NCBI GenBank assembly: GCA_965247435.1 | Contig: OZ252019.1 | Coordinates: forward strand, 5,270,001 to 5,334,000 | Reading direction: 5' to 3' | Source: Ilyomonas sp965247435 | GTDB taxonomy: Bacteria > Bacteroidota > Bacteroidia > Chitinophagales > Chitinophagaceae | Length of the DNA stretch: 64,000 nt | Shown here: in pieces, positions 18,672-28,462 of the stretch | How the letters are laid out: every line of letters starts with the position of its first letter | Numbering within the stretch: the first letter of the stretch is position 1 | Position numbers and translations under genes: made by a program | Notes under the pieces: generated by a model | What the model was told of the DNA's origin: nothing | Databases searched by the model: none | The model's input: the letters and a program-made list of their open reading frames with translations, nothing else

Positions 18672-19230
18672 TGGATTAAAGATAATAAAGGCATTTAATA
18701 TAAAATCAGGTAGCTGTATTTATTGAATACGTACTGCCAATAAGATGGCTTAACTATTACTGCATAGCAGGATGGTAAATAAGCTTTGTATATTATTGAT
18801 CGTGTACTTAAATTCTCCTCTTTAAATGATAAAGATTGATTTTGCAAAAACATATACTTCAATTGAAATAGCCGAAGACTTATCTTTTATAACCTTCAAC
18901 TCACAAGACAAACAAAGAATATTATTCTTATTAAAGCCTGTCTATTGCCACTTGATGATCTTTTATTGCGAGCTGTATATAATCTCGCTTTCCGCCTTTG
19001 CTGGTCTCTGCCTTTCTGCCTTTGCTGGTCTTGTGACCGGCAAACTTTGATAGTATAAATATATATTTGAACTCCTTGTTGGTGACAACACCAACAAGGG
19101 CTGGACTTAGCTTGTATGATGCAAAAAAAGTATGCTCAACTTCTTTATCATTCATCCTTCCGAAAAGCCGGGCAGTTGAAAAGTAGAGAAAACGGAGAAA
19201 ATTCATAATTTAAAAATTGGGTAGTTACTC
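18672..19230. other. gene-poor stretch with a short imperfect tandem repeat
   Basis: Two overlapping open frames exist (18826-19050 plus, 18931-19206 minus), but neither resembles a known protein and both are driven by a direct repeat of GCCTTTGCTGGTCT at 18994-19007 and 19018-19031. The stretch borders the decayed IS3 copy and is best regarded as insertion debris. Confidence 0.35.
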
Positions 19231-19831
19231 CTGAAAAAGACAAAGTTTACTTCAAGCACAAATTGTTTTTGCGCTATGCCAGGCAGATGGCGGTGTAAGG
19301 ATTGAAGAAGTACGCCAGAAGATGGGTGGGTATGAGTAAAGCCACGTTGTACAACCGGAAGAAAAAACCTGGAGGCTTGGGTGTTATAGAATTGCTCAGG
19401 CTCCGGCAACCGGAAGAAGAGAATAACCGGTTAAAACAGATGTAGCTGATCTGACTTCAAACAAACAAATGCTGCAGGAAGTCCTAAAAAATGCCTGAAG
19501 CTGCGGCAGCTAAAGCAGGTGGCCACAAAACTGATAGAAGACTGCCGCGTGTCTGCCAAAAGAGCGTGCGTTGTGATTTGCATACATCGGCCAGGCTGGT
19601 ACTACAAGGCGCAAGGAAGGGAAGACGGGGCCGGTAAGGCAAAGAATCAAAGAGATGCAGCAGCCAGGGTAAGATACGGTATTTGGCGTAGCTACACTTT
19701 ACATGGAAGGAAGGGCTTCAAGGATAACAATAAGCGTGTGCACCGCATTTTCCGGGAAGAAGGACTGGATACCCGCAAACGTCCAAAGCGTAATAAAAGC
19801 GCCGCACACCGCTTCATGGCTTAACGCCGGG
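19231..19831 (+). mobile_element. decayed IS3-family insertion sequence (orfA and start of orfB)
   Basis: Pieces of both IS3 reading frames can be followed across several frameshifts. OrfA segments are LKKTKFT, AQIVFALCQADGGVRIEEVR, GVIELLRLRQPEEENNRLKQ and TSNKQMLQEVLKNA, the familiar helix-turn-helix/leucine-zipper OrfA of the IS407-type group. OrfB is preserved from 19519 to 19824 as the N-terminal region with AARVRYGIW and GFKDNNKRVHRIFREEGLD, then breaks off before the DDE integrase core. The element is therefore dead and 3'-truncated. No inverted ends or target duplication could be identified. It separates the mini-kinase region from the ribose locus. Confidence 0.8.
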
Positions 19832-20511
19832 AGAAGTAGCCGAAAAACAAGAGGCTATGGAAAGGAAAAGGAAGACCTGGCCCTGCCGGGAGGTCTCTGC
19901 AAATTAAATACATTTTGTAGCATCAGCATAACCCTCAGCAGCATCGGCAAAAACATAGTCCAATTAGCAGATTTAAACTCCTCATTAAGCCAGAACACTT
20001 TACTTTAACCTTGCCCAATATTCAGGCGGACGTTAGACGCCAAAACAGGATTAAAAACAGATTTTTATCTGAGCGATAAGTAGTAAGCATTCAAAGCAGC
20101 GCTACCCTGCCATAAACACCTGATTTAGAGTAAGACTCATAAGACTTAACAGGCGTATTACCTGTTTCTAAAAAAACCGCTTTATCATCATCTCATCATC
20201 AAAGTGGCTGTCAGTATTCGTAATAAACACCGACCATACATTTGATAACACAACCGACACTTTTGAAAGGGAATTATAAATATCAAAGCGTTTACAAATC
20301 CTATTGAATTTTGTAAATATGTTCCCTATGTTACTGCTGCTGGATATTGATTTGGTGTAATAGCGATAGTGTATATAAAGTACTGCATAAAATAGGTGAC
20401 ACTGCACATTAATGATTTACCGTGCGAGTATGCGAGGCAACGATGTTTAACACTGATGCCGGAATTTAGCCCATAAATGAATTAGCTTTTCTATGTCGCT
20501 TAATAAGTCTG
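19832..20511. other. gene-free stretch
   Basis: Nothing convincing is encoded in these 680 bases. The first 80 or so may be the eroded continuation of the IS3 copy. A 79-codon minus-strand frame (20168-20407) has low-complexity composition and no recognisable features. Confidence 0.4.
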
Positions 20512-22038
20512 TTAAACACTTGTATTAGATTTATTCTTTAATAATTCAGCAAAATTGGTTCTGGTAATTTTTGATTCTATCCACGAAGCAAAATCAAATA
20601 TTTTTAGAATCTGGATCTCATATTTATCAGAACTGATTTTATCGAATAGCTGCTTAAAGTTTAACCATAAGGTCAACCGATCTTTAGTTGAAATAGAAAT
20701 TATAGAAATCTGAATAAACCTGAATACAATTTTCTCCAGTTTATAGGTTTTGCTTCTCATATTATTTAGTTTTCGTTTGACAGACCGTATTTCATGCAAA
20801 ATGAAATCAGTATTGCCTAATTCGTAATGCACCAGCAAATGGATAAGTCTGAAAGTTTGGTATATAGGCAGGTTATAATAGCGGCTGCCGTCTAACAAAA
20901 CTTTACTCAGATAGTAGTGTGACTGAGTCATATTATTATCGCTAAAATAAATAAGGGAAGTATAGAGATATACTTCCGCTTGTTTATCAAGATCCAATAC
21001 CGATATTTTTTTGAATAAGGAATGTTGAAACTCGGCTTTTAAACGTACAGCTTTTTTAAATTCGCCCTGGTCTAATAAGCCTGCTATACTGTATATATAA
21101 CATACTTTTTCGATCAACACCTGCAGGAAAACCGATTTTTTCTCCAGTTTTTGCAGCTTGCTGAGAAAATAGTTCATTTCCTTATACTGGTGCATAGCCC
21201 GCAGACTTTGTAAAATACCTTCAATGGCTGAGATATAGTCTATAAGTGAATCAATCCACAAATATTGATGTTTTTCAAGGAGATCATTCAATTCATAGAA
21301 TGTCTTTAAAGCTGATTTGTAATCGTTGATAGTAATAAAATACTGGGACTGAAACAATAAATGAATTTTTTGTGTTTCAAATGTTTCGTTAACAGCGCTG
21401 GAGACCAGGTTGATCTCGCTTACGATCAGGTCGTTTAATTCCCTTTTATGGTCTGCCGTCCTTATATTCCCTTTGTGTATGAACCTGTGGTGCAACAATT
21501 CATAAAGAGAATTATGCTGAAGGTTAATGCTTGCATATCGGAGCACCTCCTGGATTTTCATCTGTTTCTGTATAAGTTCAAATTCTGTGATCGCATGAAA
21601 ATTCAGGTTCGCCAGATAATACAATTCTAAACGGGATGCCCATAGCTGTATGATATATTGTTCATGTTCTTGTGCATTTGCCTGTATCTTTTGAAGTTGT
21701 TTAAACCCTTCTTCATATAGGGATTTTTCAAACAGGATATTTGCTTTTAAAAGACGGGTCAGCAGGGTGCTGTTCTTATCCTGTTCCATTCTCAGCCGCA
21801 GCAAACAATCAGTCAGTACCTTATACAAGTGTTTCATAGTAGTTGCATAAGATGCTTGCGGACAAAGTTTTAAGAAAGAATTCCTCAGCATAGAATCATT
21901 CTTACACTTTTCAATAATATTAAACAGCTCTAAATAATCTTTAGGCCCTTTTTGTAAAGCACTGTGAAGCTTAAAATATCGCTTTTCTGTCTTGGAAAGA
22001 GAACTAATCAGCAGTATTAAGGTAGAAATTTTTGCCAT
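20512..22038 (-). CDS. large all-helical repeat protein, Bacteroidota family of unknown function
   Basis: The 508-aa protein starts MAKISTLILLISSLSKTEKR, matching the typical beginning of a widespread but uncharacterised Bacteroidota family (LxxLIxSLxKSEKRYFKL). The whole chain looks like degenerate TPR-type helical hairpins (YKSALKTFYELNDLL, FKKAVRLKAEFQHSLF, DNNMTQSHYYLSKVLL). It has no signal peptide or membrane segment, so it should be cytoplasmic. It is divergent from the ribokinase-SusCD operon across a 222-bp spacer that contains direct repeats, so a regulatory role for that operon is a reasonable guess from position alone. No DNA-binding motif is obvious, though the first 80 residues are basic enough to bear one. 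Confidence 0.6.
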   Translation of the reverse strand: MAKISTLILLISSLSKTEKRYFKLHSALQKGPKDYLELFNIIEKCKNDSMLRNSFLKLCPQASYATTMKHLYKVLTDCLLRLRMEQDKNSTLLTRLLKANILFEKSLYEEGFKQLQKIQANAQEHEQYIIQLWASRLELYYLANLNFHAITEFELIQKQMKIQEVLRYASINLQHNSLYELLHHRFIHKGNIRTADHKRELNDLIVSEINLVSSAVNETFETQKIHLLFQSQYFITINDYKSALKTFYELNDLLEKHQYLWIDSLIDYISAIEGILQSLRAMHQYKEMNYFLSKLQKLEKKSVFLQVLIEKVCYIYSIAGLLDQGEFKKAVRLKAEFQHSLFKKISVLDLDKQAEVYLYTSLIYFSDNNMTQSHYYLSKVLLDGSRYYNLPIYQTFRLIHLLVHYELGNTDFILHEIRSVKRKLNNMRSKTYKLEKIVFRFIQISIISISTKDRLTLWLNFKQLFDKISSDKYEIQILKIFDFASWIESKITRTNFAELLKNKSNTSV

Positions 22039-22046
22039 TTCTATCG

Positions 22047-22186
22047 TAGGATTGTCTATTTATGTATAATAATAATCATAAGCAATAACTTCACACATCA
22101 CTAAAAATGTAGGCAATTCGGGTATCTTACCATCGAAACTAACTAAAAACAAGCAAACAAAGTAAGTTTAGGATTGTCTTATTTAT
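22047..22186. promoter_or_regulatory. 17-bp direct repeats in divergent spacer before ribokinase
   Basis: TAGGATTGTCTATTTAT at 22047-22063 recurs as TAGGATTGTCTTATTTAT at 22169-22186, one near each divergent gene. A shorter ATTGTCTAT recurs at 23336-23344 across the susC start. Repeated sites at these points suggest binding of a shared regulator. No protein can be assigned with certainty. Confidence 0.35.
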
Positions 22187-22260
22187 TCAATTTATGGTAT
22201 CAATATATTTTCATCAAAACATAATTTCGAATGCGAAAAGATAAATCGATTCAAACCATC

Positions 22261-23214
22261 ATGAAGCCATCCATCTTAGTTATCGGCAGCTCAAATACAG
22301 ATATGGTTATTAAAGCAGAACATTTGCCTGCTGCCGGCGAAACAATCTTAGGAGGTGTTTTTTTTATGAATCCCGGCGGCAAGGGTGCCAACCAGGCTGT
22401 GGCAGCAGCAAGATTAAACGGGCCTGTAATTTTTATTGCAAAAACAGGTAATGATATTTTTGGCCGCCAATCCATCCAATTATTTGAAGAAGAAGGTATC
22501 AATACAAAGTATATAGTATCAGACCATAAAAATCCATCAGGTGTAGCGCTTATTACTGTTGACAGAAATGCAGAAAATTGCATAGTGGTTGCCTCAGGAG
22601 CTAATGCAACACTTAGTTCGTTGGATTTACAAAAAGCATATGATGAAATCACCAAAGCCGCAATTGTATTAATGCAATTGGAAATACCAGTTGAAACCGT
22701 TGAATGGGTTGCTGGTATTGCTTCACTGAATGATGTAAGGGTGGTGTTGAACCCTGCGCCTGCCTGCAAACTGCCAGCCACCTTAATGAAAAATATTTCT
22801 GTTATCACTCCTAACAAAACAGAGGCGGAAATGTTATCAGGTATAAAGGTCATTGATCTGGATTCTGCTATCGCGGCAGGAAAAATTATAAAAGACAGGG
22901 GTATAGAAACAGTTATCATAACACTCGGACCTAAAGGCGCACTTGTTATCAGTGATACAATTATTGAAATGGTACCTGCTCCTTTTGCAGAAGCTGTTGA
23001 TACTACTGCTGCAGGAGATGTATTCAATGGTGCATTAGCAGTTGCGCTCTCCGAAGGAAGCTCTATATTGGATGCAGTAGCGTTTGCATGCAGTGCAGCC
23101 GCTATATCAGTTACAAGGATGGGTGCGCAATCATCTGCTCCATATAGAAATGAAGTGGAGGTATTTACAAAAAATAAAGCGATTGCTGAAAAAGAACAGG
23201 CCGGTAATTATTGA
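22261..23214 (+). CDS. rbsK: ribokinase
   Basis: The ATG at 22261 is preferred over 22231 because it starts directly before the first beta strand (MKPSILVIGSSNTDMV). The 317-aa product has the PfkB-family motifs of ribokinases: the substrate motif GGKGANQAVAAARL near residue 40 and the anion-hole/catalytic-base motif DTTAAGDVFNGALAVAL near residue 245. The HLPAAGETILGG stretch is characteristic of RbsK rather than fructokinase. It phosphorylates ribose to ribose 5-phosphate in the cytoplasm. It is the first gene of a locus with SusC/SusD, a GRP-type sugar transporter and exported ADP-ribosylglycohydrolases, a combination matching the known rus ribose-scavenging loci of Bacteroides. That context strongly supports ribose as substrate. 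Confidence 0.88.
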   Translation: MKPSILVIGSSNTDMVIKAEHLPAAGETILGGVFFMNPGGKGANQAVAAARLNGPVIFIAKTGNDIFGRQSIQLFEEEGINTKYIVSDHKNPSGVALITVDRNAENCIVVASGANATLSSLDLQKAYDEITKAAIVLMQLEIPVETVEWVAGIASLNDVRVVLNPAPACKLPATLMKNISVITPNKTEAEMLSGIKVIDLDSAIAAGKIIKDRGIETVIITLGPKGALVISDTIIEMVPAPFAEAVDTTAAGDVFNGALAVALSEGSSILDAVAFACSAAAISVTRMGAQSSAPYRNEVEVFTKNKAIAEKEQAGNY

Positions 23215-23342
23215 AATACATAATCTACTGCAAGGAAAGTAATAATCCAGTTTGATAAAATGAAAGCAGGCCTTCGGAAAATGTGAGTTAGACTATTATA
23301 AGCTTCAGAACTATACTCCTATAATAATATAAACGATTGTCT

Positions 23343-26300
23343 ATGAAACTAACGATTAAATACTTTGGAAAGCAGTTACATATAACCTTGATGGTTATAC
23401 TATCCGTGTTTGTAACATTTTACTCATCCTTTGCCCGTGAATACGAAAAGGAGCCGCTGTATATTACCGGCAAAGTAATAGATTTAAAAACCAGCTTGCC
23501 AATAACGGGTGCAAGTATATTGATAGTTGGCAGCTCTGTTGGCACCAGCTCAGATAAAGATGGCGTGTTTCATATAACAGTGAATCCGGACAGCGCTGTT
23601 TTACAGGTTAGTTTTACAGGTTATATAACCCAAAAAATTTCTATAAAAGATAAAAAAAATTTAATTATTATCTTATCTGAAGATATAGCCAAACTTAACG
23701 ATGTGGTAGTGGTGGGATATGGCAAACAGAATAAAAAAAATGTAGTTGGTTCTGTTTCATCAGTACAGGGTGATGACATTGTAAAGAGCAATGCGCCAAG
23801 TTTAAGCAATTCACTTGCAGGAAGAGTTTCAGGTCTTATATCTATACAACGTAGTGCAGAACCGGGTGATGACAATGCGGAACTACTTATAAGGGGGAGG
23901 GCTACATTTAACGATAATGCGCCACTAATAATGGTAGATGGAATTCAGCGGGAATTTTCTCAGATTGATCCAAACGAAATTGCCAGCATTAGTATTTTAA
24001 AGGATGCATCTGCTACAGCTATCTATGGAACAAGAGGCGCAAATGGTGTAATCCTTGTCACAACCAAAAGAGGAATCTCATCAAAACCAAACTTTAGTTA
24101 TACTACTTATACAGGTTGGCAAAATGTAATTAATGTACCGGATTATCTTAATTCTTATGATTTCGCAAGGCTATACAACCAGGCGGAAATAAATGACGGT
24201 GTGGATACGAATAATGTTACTTATTCCGGTGACGACTTACAAAAATATAAAGATCATAATGATCCTTATGGTCATCCTGATATTAGCTGGTACAAATCTG
24301 TTATTCAGCCAAATGCATTTCAGCAAAGGCATTCTTTATCAGTTTCAGGTGGTTCTGATAAGTTCAGGTATTTTATGCTCTTTGGCTATTTTGATCAGCA
24401 GGGTATTTACAGGAGCGATAACCTCAAAAAATACAATGGAAGAATTAACATTGATGCAGATATTACAAAAACAACTACTTTATCGGCTACGGTTGCAGGA
24501 GATTTTCAGCAACGTGCAAGGCCTGCAACAGGCAATGCAAAAGACGATGGCGGCATATTTAGCCTTATTGTGTATTTGCCGCCTAATGCATTTCCTGTAA
24601 AGAATGAAGATGGAACATGGGCATCGTTATGGGGTGCTAATCCTGTGGCAGATGTTACTCTATCAGGTGGCCGTCAGAATTCGCCAATCAATATGCAAAC
24701 TTCAGCCAATATCAATCAGAAGCTTGACTTTATTACAAGGGGCTTGTCGTTAAAAGTTGTAGTGGCACACGATTTCGGTTATGAAAATTATAAAGATTGG
24801 TACACACCTTACTTATCTTATAATAGTGTTTCAGGTGAGGAATACGGCGCAGATTTTAAACCTGCTTTATACGAAGGCTTTTCAAAATATAGTAATAATA
24901 CATTTGAAACTCATTTGAATTATGCACGGTCTTTCAAAAAACATGAATTAACGGGGCTTGTTTTATATACGCAGTCTGCTTATTATTCTAATAATATTAA
25001 TGCTTCCAGGACTGATTATGCTTCCTCAGCATTGCCCCAGCTGTTTGCAGGGCCAAGAACCAATATAGATAATTATGGCGGAGCAAGTGAAGGTGGCAGA
25101 GAAGGTATATTGGGTAGGATTAATTATAATTATGATAAAAAATATTTTCTTGAAGCAAGTTTTGGTTACAATGGTTCCCAAAATTTTCCACCAGGTCATC
25201 GTTTCGGTTTCTTTCCGGCTGTTGCATTAGGCTGGAACCTCAAAGGAGAGAGCTTTATGAAACATGCAGATGCTATCAGCACTTTGAAATTACGTGCTTC
25301 TTATGGCGAAGTCGGTAATGATAATGTCGGCTACAGGAGTTTTCTATATAAAGCGCCTGTTTATTTCGGGGAGAATTATGTATTTGGAGGTTCATCGCCT
25401 GTGCCGGTTCAAACCCTGTATGCCGGCGAATTAGCTAATCCTAATGTTACATGGGAAAGAGCTAAGAAAACAAATTTTGGTATAGATGCAGGTATTAAAA
25501 ATGACATGCTTACAGCAACAGTGGATGTGTTTTTTGAGGACAGGAATAATATCCTTTCTACGAGAAACCAGGCTGTACCCAGCACATTCGGCGCTACTTT
25601 ACCTGTGGAGAACATTGCCAGCGTTAGCAATCATGGATATGAAGCTACCGTTAATTATAAAAATAAAGCAGGCGCTTTTTCTTATTATGCAACACTTATC
25701 TACACGTTTGCCCGCAATAAAATAAAATTTATTGATGAAGCCGCAAATATTCCCGTTTACCAGCAAACTACAGGGCATCCTATAGGGCAGTTTTTTGGTT
25801 ACCTAGCGGAAGGGTTTTATCAAACACAAAAACAGATTAATGAACATCCGAAAATTGAAGGCGTTGAACCGAAGCTGGGCCAGTTTATGTATGTGGATAT
25901 AAATAATGATGGCAAGATTGACAGCTATGATATTACCGCTATTGGCAAATCTGCAACCCCTGAAAATTTATTTGGTTTAACGCTGGGTGCAGAGTTTAAA
26001 GGTTTTGATTTAAGTATGCTTTGGCAGGGTGCATCAGGTTACAACGCTATGCGGGCAGGAGAATCATTCAGCGAGTTTAACTATGGCGGGTCTGCATTAA
26101 GCTATATAAAAAATAACTGGACTCCTGAAAACCCTAATGCCACTTACCCCAGACTTTCACTTTCTGACTATAATTATAAACAGGAAGAATCAACCTTCTG
26201 GCTGCACACAACTGCTTATATGCGGTTAAAAAATCTGGAGATAGGTTATACTTTCCCCGATAAGCTATTTAGAAATAAGTTTATTTCCAAACTAAGGATA

Positions 26301-26429
26301 TATGCCTCCGGCACCAACCTTATCACTTTCTCCAAGGAAAAGGATTTTGATCCGGAGTCTGCATCCGGGGCTCCGTATTACTATCCGATAACGCGATTAA
26401 CAAGCGTTGGCGCAAATCTTTCATTTTAA
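23343..26429 (+). CDS. SusC/RagA-family TonB-linked transporter of the ribose locus (RusC-like)
   Basis: The ATG at 23343 is used; an in-frame TTG lies 6 bases earlier. The 1028-aa protein has a signal peptide (ending about FAREYE), a carboxypeptidase-like regulatory domain (about 38-115), a plug beginning LNDVVVVGYGKQN and the SusC signature DASATAIYGTRGANGVILVT, then a full barrel ending VGANLSF. There is no STN domain. The gene follows rbsK by 128 bp and precedes susD by 19 bp. By analogy with rus loci it would import ribosides, nucleosides or ADP-ribosyl fragments across the outer membrane; the sequence cannot tell which. It is more AT-rich than the first SusC gene in the window. Confidence 0.92.
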   Translation: MKLTIKYFGKQLHITLMVILSVFVTFYSSFAREYEKEPLYITGKVIDLKTSLPITGASILIVGSSVGTSSDKDGVFHITVNPDSAVLQVSFTGYITQKISIKDKKNLIIILSEDIAKLNDVVVVGYGKQNKKNVVGSVSSVQGDDIVKSNAPSLSNSLAGRVSGLISIQRSAEPGDDNAELLIRGRATFNDNAPLIMVDGIQREFSQIDPNEIASISILKDASATAIYGTRGANGVILVTTKRGISSKPNFSYTTYTGWQNVINVPDYLNSYDFARLYNQAEINDGVDTNNVTYSGDDLQKYKDHNDPYGHPDISWYKSVIQPNAFQQRHSLSVSGGSDKFRYFMLFGYFDQQGIYRSDNLKKYNGRINIDADITKTTTLSATVAGDFQQRARPATGNAKDDGGIFSLIVYLPPNAFPVKNEDGTWASLWGANPVADVTLSGGRQNSPINMQTSANINQKLDFITRGLSLKVVVAHDFGYENYKDWYTPYLSYNSVSGEEYGADFKPALYEGFSKYSNNTFETHLNYARSFKKHELTGLVLYTQSAYYSNNINASRTDYASSALPQLFAGPRTNIDNYGGASEGGREGILGRINYNYDKKYFLEASFGYNGSQNFPPGHRFGFFPAVALGWNLKGESFMKHADAISTLKLRASYGEVGNDNVGYRSFLYKAPVYFGENYVFGGSSPVPVQTLYAGELANPNVTWERAKKTNFGIDAGIKNDMLTATVDVFFEDRNNILSTRNQAVPSTFGATLPVENIASVSNHGYEATVNYKNKAGAFSYYATLIYTFARNKIKFIDEAANIPVYQQTTGHPIGQFFGYLAEGFYQTQKQINEHPKIEGVEPKLGQFMYVDINNDGKIDSYDITAIGKSATPENLFGLTLGAEFKGFDLSMLWQGASGYNAMRAGESFSEFNYGGSALSYIKNNWTPENPNATYPRLSLSDYNYKQEESTFWLHTTAYMRLKNLEIGYTFPDKLFRNKFISKLRIYASGTNLITFSKEKDFDPESASGAPYYYPITRLTSVGANLSF

Positions 26430-26448
26430 ACCTATTTCAAAAAACCAT

Positions 26449-28050
26449 ATGAAATACTATAAACTAACTTTCCTAATTATAATAAGTATCTTATTTTTCT
26501 CTTGCGAGAAAAATGTACTCGACAAAAACCCGCTGGGTGAAATTGATGAAAACTTAGTTTGGAAAGATATTAACCTTGCAACTTTGTATGTAAACAATAT
26601 GTACCTGGGTTTACCAGGTGGTATACAACGCAATTTGGATTGTGCCACAGAAATCGGGGAACAGGGGCATAACTGGATGGATACACAACCTTTCAATGCG
26701 GGTGATATTAGCTCAAGCGAAGAACCATTACAAGATGAATGGTATACCTGCTATACACAAATTAGAAATGCAAATACTTTCCTTCAGAAATATACAACAC
26801 TTGCAGGTGACCAAAATGCAATTGATGTGCTGAAAGGTCAAGTGCTTTTTCTGCGAGCATATTATTATTGCGAACTCGTGAATTTATTTGGGGGTGTGCC
26901 CATCATAACAAAACCGCAAAGTTTAACTGACAGTTTATTTATACTCAGAAGTTCTTACGATGACTGCGTTGCATTTATTACCGCAGACCTTGATGAAGCT
27001 GCATCATTGCTTCCGGTCGAATGGGATGGCGGTAATATTGGCAGAGCTACGCAAGGTGCAGCTCTTGCATTAAAATCAAGAATCCTTCTTTATGCTGCAA
27101 GCCCTCTTCATAACCCCGGCAATGAGGCTTCAAGATGGCAAAAAGCTGCCGATGCTGCAAAAGCTGTAATCGACCTTGGAGTTTATTCCTTATATCCAGA
27201 TTACTATCAGCTATTTCATATAGACAATAATCAGGAAGTAATTTTTGATATTCAATATGCATATCCCACCCGTACACAAGGTGCGGAATACTGGCTCAAT
27301 CCGCAGGGATTACAGGGAGCATTTGGCGCCAGCAGACCAACCCAGGAAATGATCGATTATTATGAAATGAGCAATGGTAAAGCCATTACAGATGCCGGTT
27401 CCGGTTATGATCCAGATAATCCTTATGAAGGCAGAGATCCCCGTTTTTACAAATCCATCCTTTACAATAATGCACCATGGCGTGGAGGAGTTGTAGAAAC
27501 ATTTACTGATGGTGCCAATGGTCCCGGGCAATTCGATCAGTATGCAACTGGAATAGCCATGACTGGTTATTACAGCCGTAAATTTATTAATGAAAATAAT
27601 CCTGTAGGCGGTACAGATAAAGCAAATGAAAACTGGATACTTATACGTTATGCAGAGATATTGCTCAATTATGCTGAAGCAGAAATTAGCCTGAGCAACA
27701 ATGCCGAAGCAATAACTTATATAAATATGGTTAGGGAACGTGCAGGGATGCCGGATCTACCAGCATCAATTTCCGGCAATGATTTGATGAACAGGTGCCG
27801 CAATGAAAGAACGGTAGAACTTTCGTTTGAAGAACTGCACTTTTTTGACATACGCCGCTGGGAAACAGCCGAAGCATTACTGGGAATTCCGGTGCATAAA
27901 ATGGATATCACAAAAGAAGCAAATAATACATTTTCATATGAGGTGAAAGAAATGGAAGAACGTTCATGGAGAAATGCGCTGTATTACCTACCAATACCTC
28001 AAGGTGAAATTGATAAGAATCCAAATCTACAGCAGAATCCGGGTTATTAA
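26449..28050 (+). CDS. SusD-family surface lipoprotein of the ribose locus (RusD-like)
   Basis: The ATG at 26449 gives a 533-aa lipoprotein (IISILFFSCEKN, lipidated Cys19); the TTG at 26407 would overlap susC and lacks a signal. SusD TPR signatures are visible: VLKGQVLFLRAYYYCELVNL, ALALKSRILLYAASPLHNP, WILIRYAEILLNYAEAEI and ERTVELSFEELHFFDIRRW, ending with YYLPIPQGEIDKNPNLQQNP. It caps the adjacent SusC at the cell surface and binds the incoming ligand. It ends the ribokinase-susC-susD unit; the next 412 bp are non-coding, so the genes beyond are probably driven by a second promoter. Confidence 0.92.
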   Translation: MKYYKLTFLIIISILFFSCEKNVLDKNPLGEIDENLVWKDINLATLYVNNMYLGLPGGIQRNLDCATEIGEQGHNWMDTQPFNAGDISSSEEPLQDEWYTCYTQIRNANTFLQKYTTLAGDQNAIDVLKGQVLFLRAYYYCELVNLFGGVPIITKPQSLTDSLFILRSSYDDCVAFITADLDEAASLLPVEWDGGNIGRATQGAALALKSRILLYAASPLHNPGNEASRWQKAADAAKAVIDLGVYSLYPDYYQLFHIDNNQEVIFDIQYAYPTRTQGAEYWLNPQGLQGAFGASRPTQEMIDYYEMSNGKAITDAGSGYDPDNPYEGRDPRFYKSILYNNAPWRGGVVETFTDGANGPGQFDQYATGIAMTGYYSRKFINENNPVGGTDKANENWILIRYAEILLNYAEAEISLSNNAEAITYINMVRERAGMPDLPASISGNDLMNRCRNERTVELSFEELHFFDIRRWETAEALLGIPVHKMDITKEANNTFSYEVKEMEERSWRNALYYLPIPQGEIDKNPNLQQNPGY

Positions 28051-28462
28051 GTAAGCTGTGCTTTAATTTAAATTTATAATTAAAACAAGATGATGAAAAA
28101 ATTAAAAAGAATCGTAGCAACTTACGACATATTAATGCAAGATGCGAATTGAACTTACAGATATTCAAAATATTATGGTGCGGAAGAATGTAATTATAAT
28201 TTATTAATAATAACATTCAGTACAATTTTTTTAAATGCACCTGACCGCATAACTACAATTAAGCATCGTTATATCTCGCTGTATACTTTAGTTCGTTATT
28301 GTTCATCGTCCAAAAACAACACTCAATCCTGCTAATTGCAACGAATAAACTTATCCCTGATATTAATTGAGTTGATTGAAAGATCAGTACTCCTGAAAAT
28401 AGTTGATATCTCCTATTTAATTCTGTGCACTTTATTATTTGTCATTTTTAGAAAATAAAATT
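28051..28462. other. intergenic stretch between SusD and WPF/Big2 gene
   Basis: These 412 bases carry no gene; a 20-codon plus frame at 28090 is too short to credit. The length and AT richness suggest a promoter region for the enzyme genes that follow. No clear TAnnTTTG box was found. Confidence 0.4.

Noticed and set aside
18826..19206. Two overlapping ORFs of 74 and 91 codons on opposite strands
   Set aside because: Both depend on a short tandem repeat and resemble no protein; adjacent to insertion debris.
20168..20407. 79-codon minus-strand ORF
   Set aside because: Ser/Asn/Tyr-rich chance frame in AT-rich DNA without supporting signals.
22251..23027. 258-codon ORF antisense to ribokinase
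   Set aside because: Shadow of the rbsK frame; the ribokinase motifs on the plus strand are decisive.
28090..28152. 20-codon ORF MMKKLKRIVATYDILMQDAN after SusD
   Set aside because: Very short with no following domain or conservation evidence.
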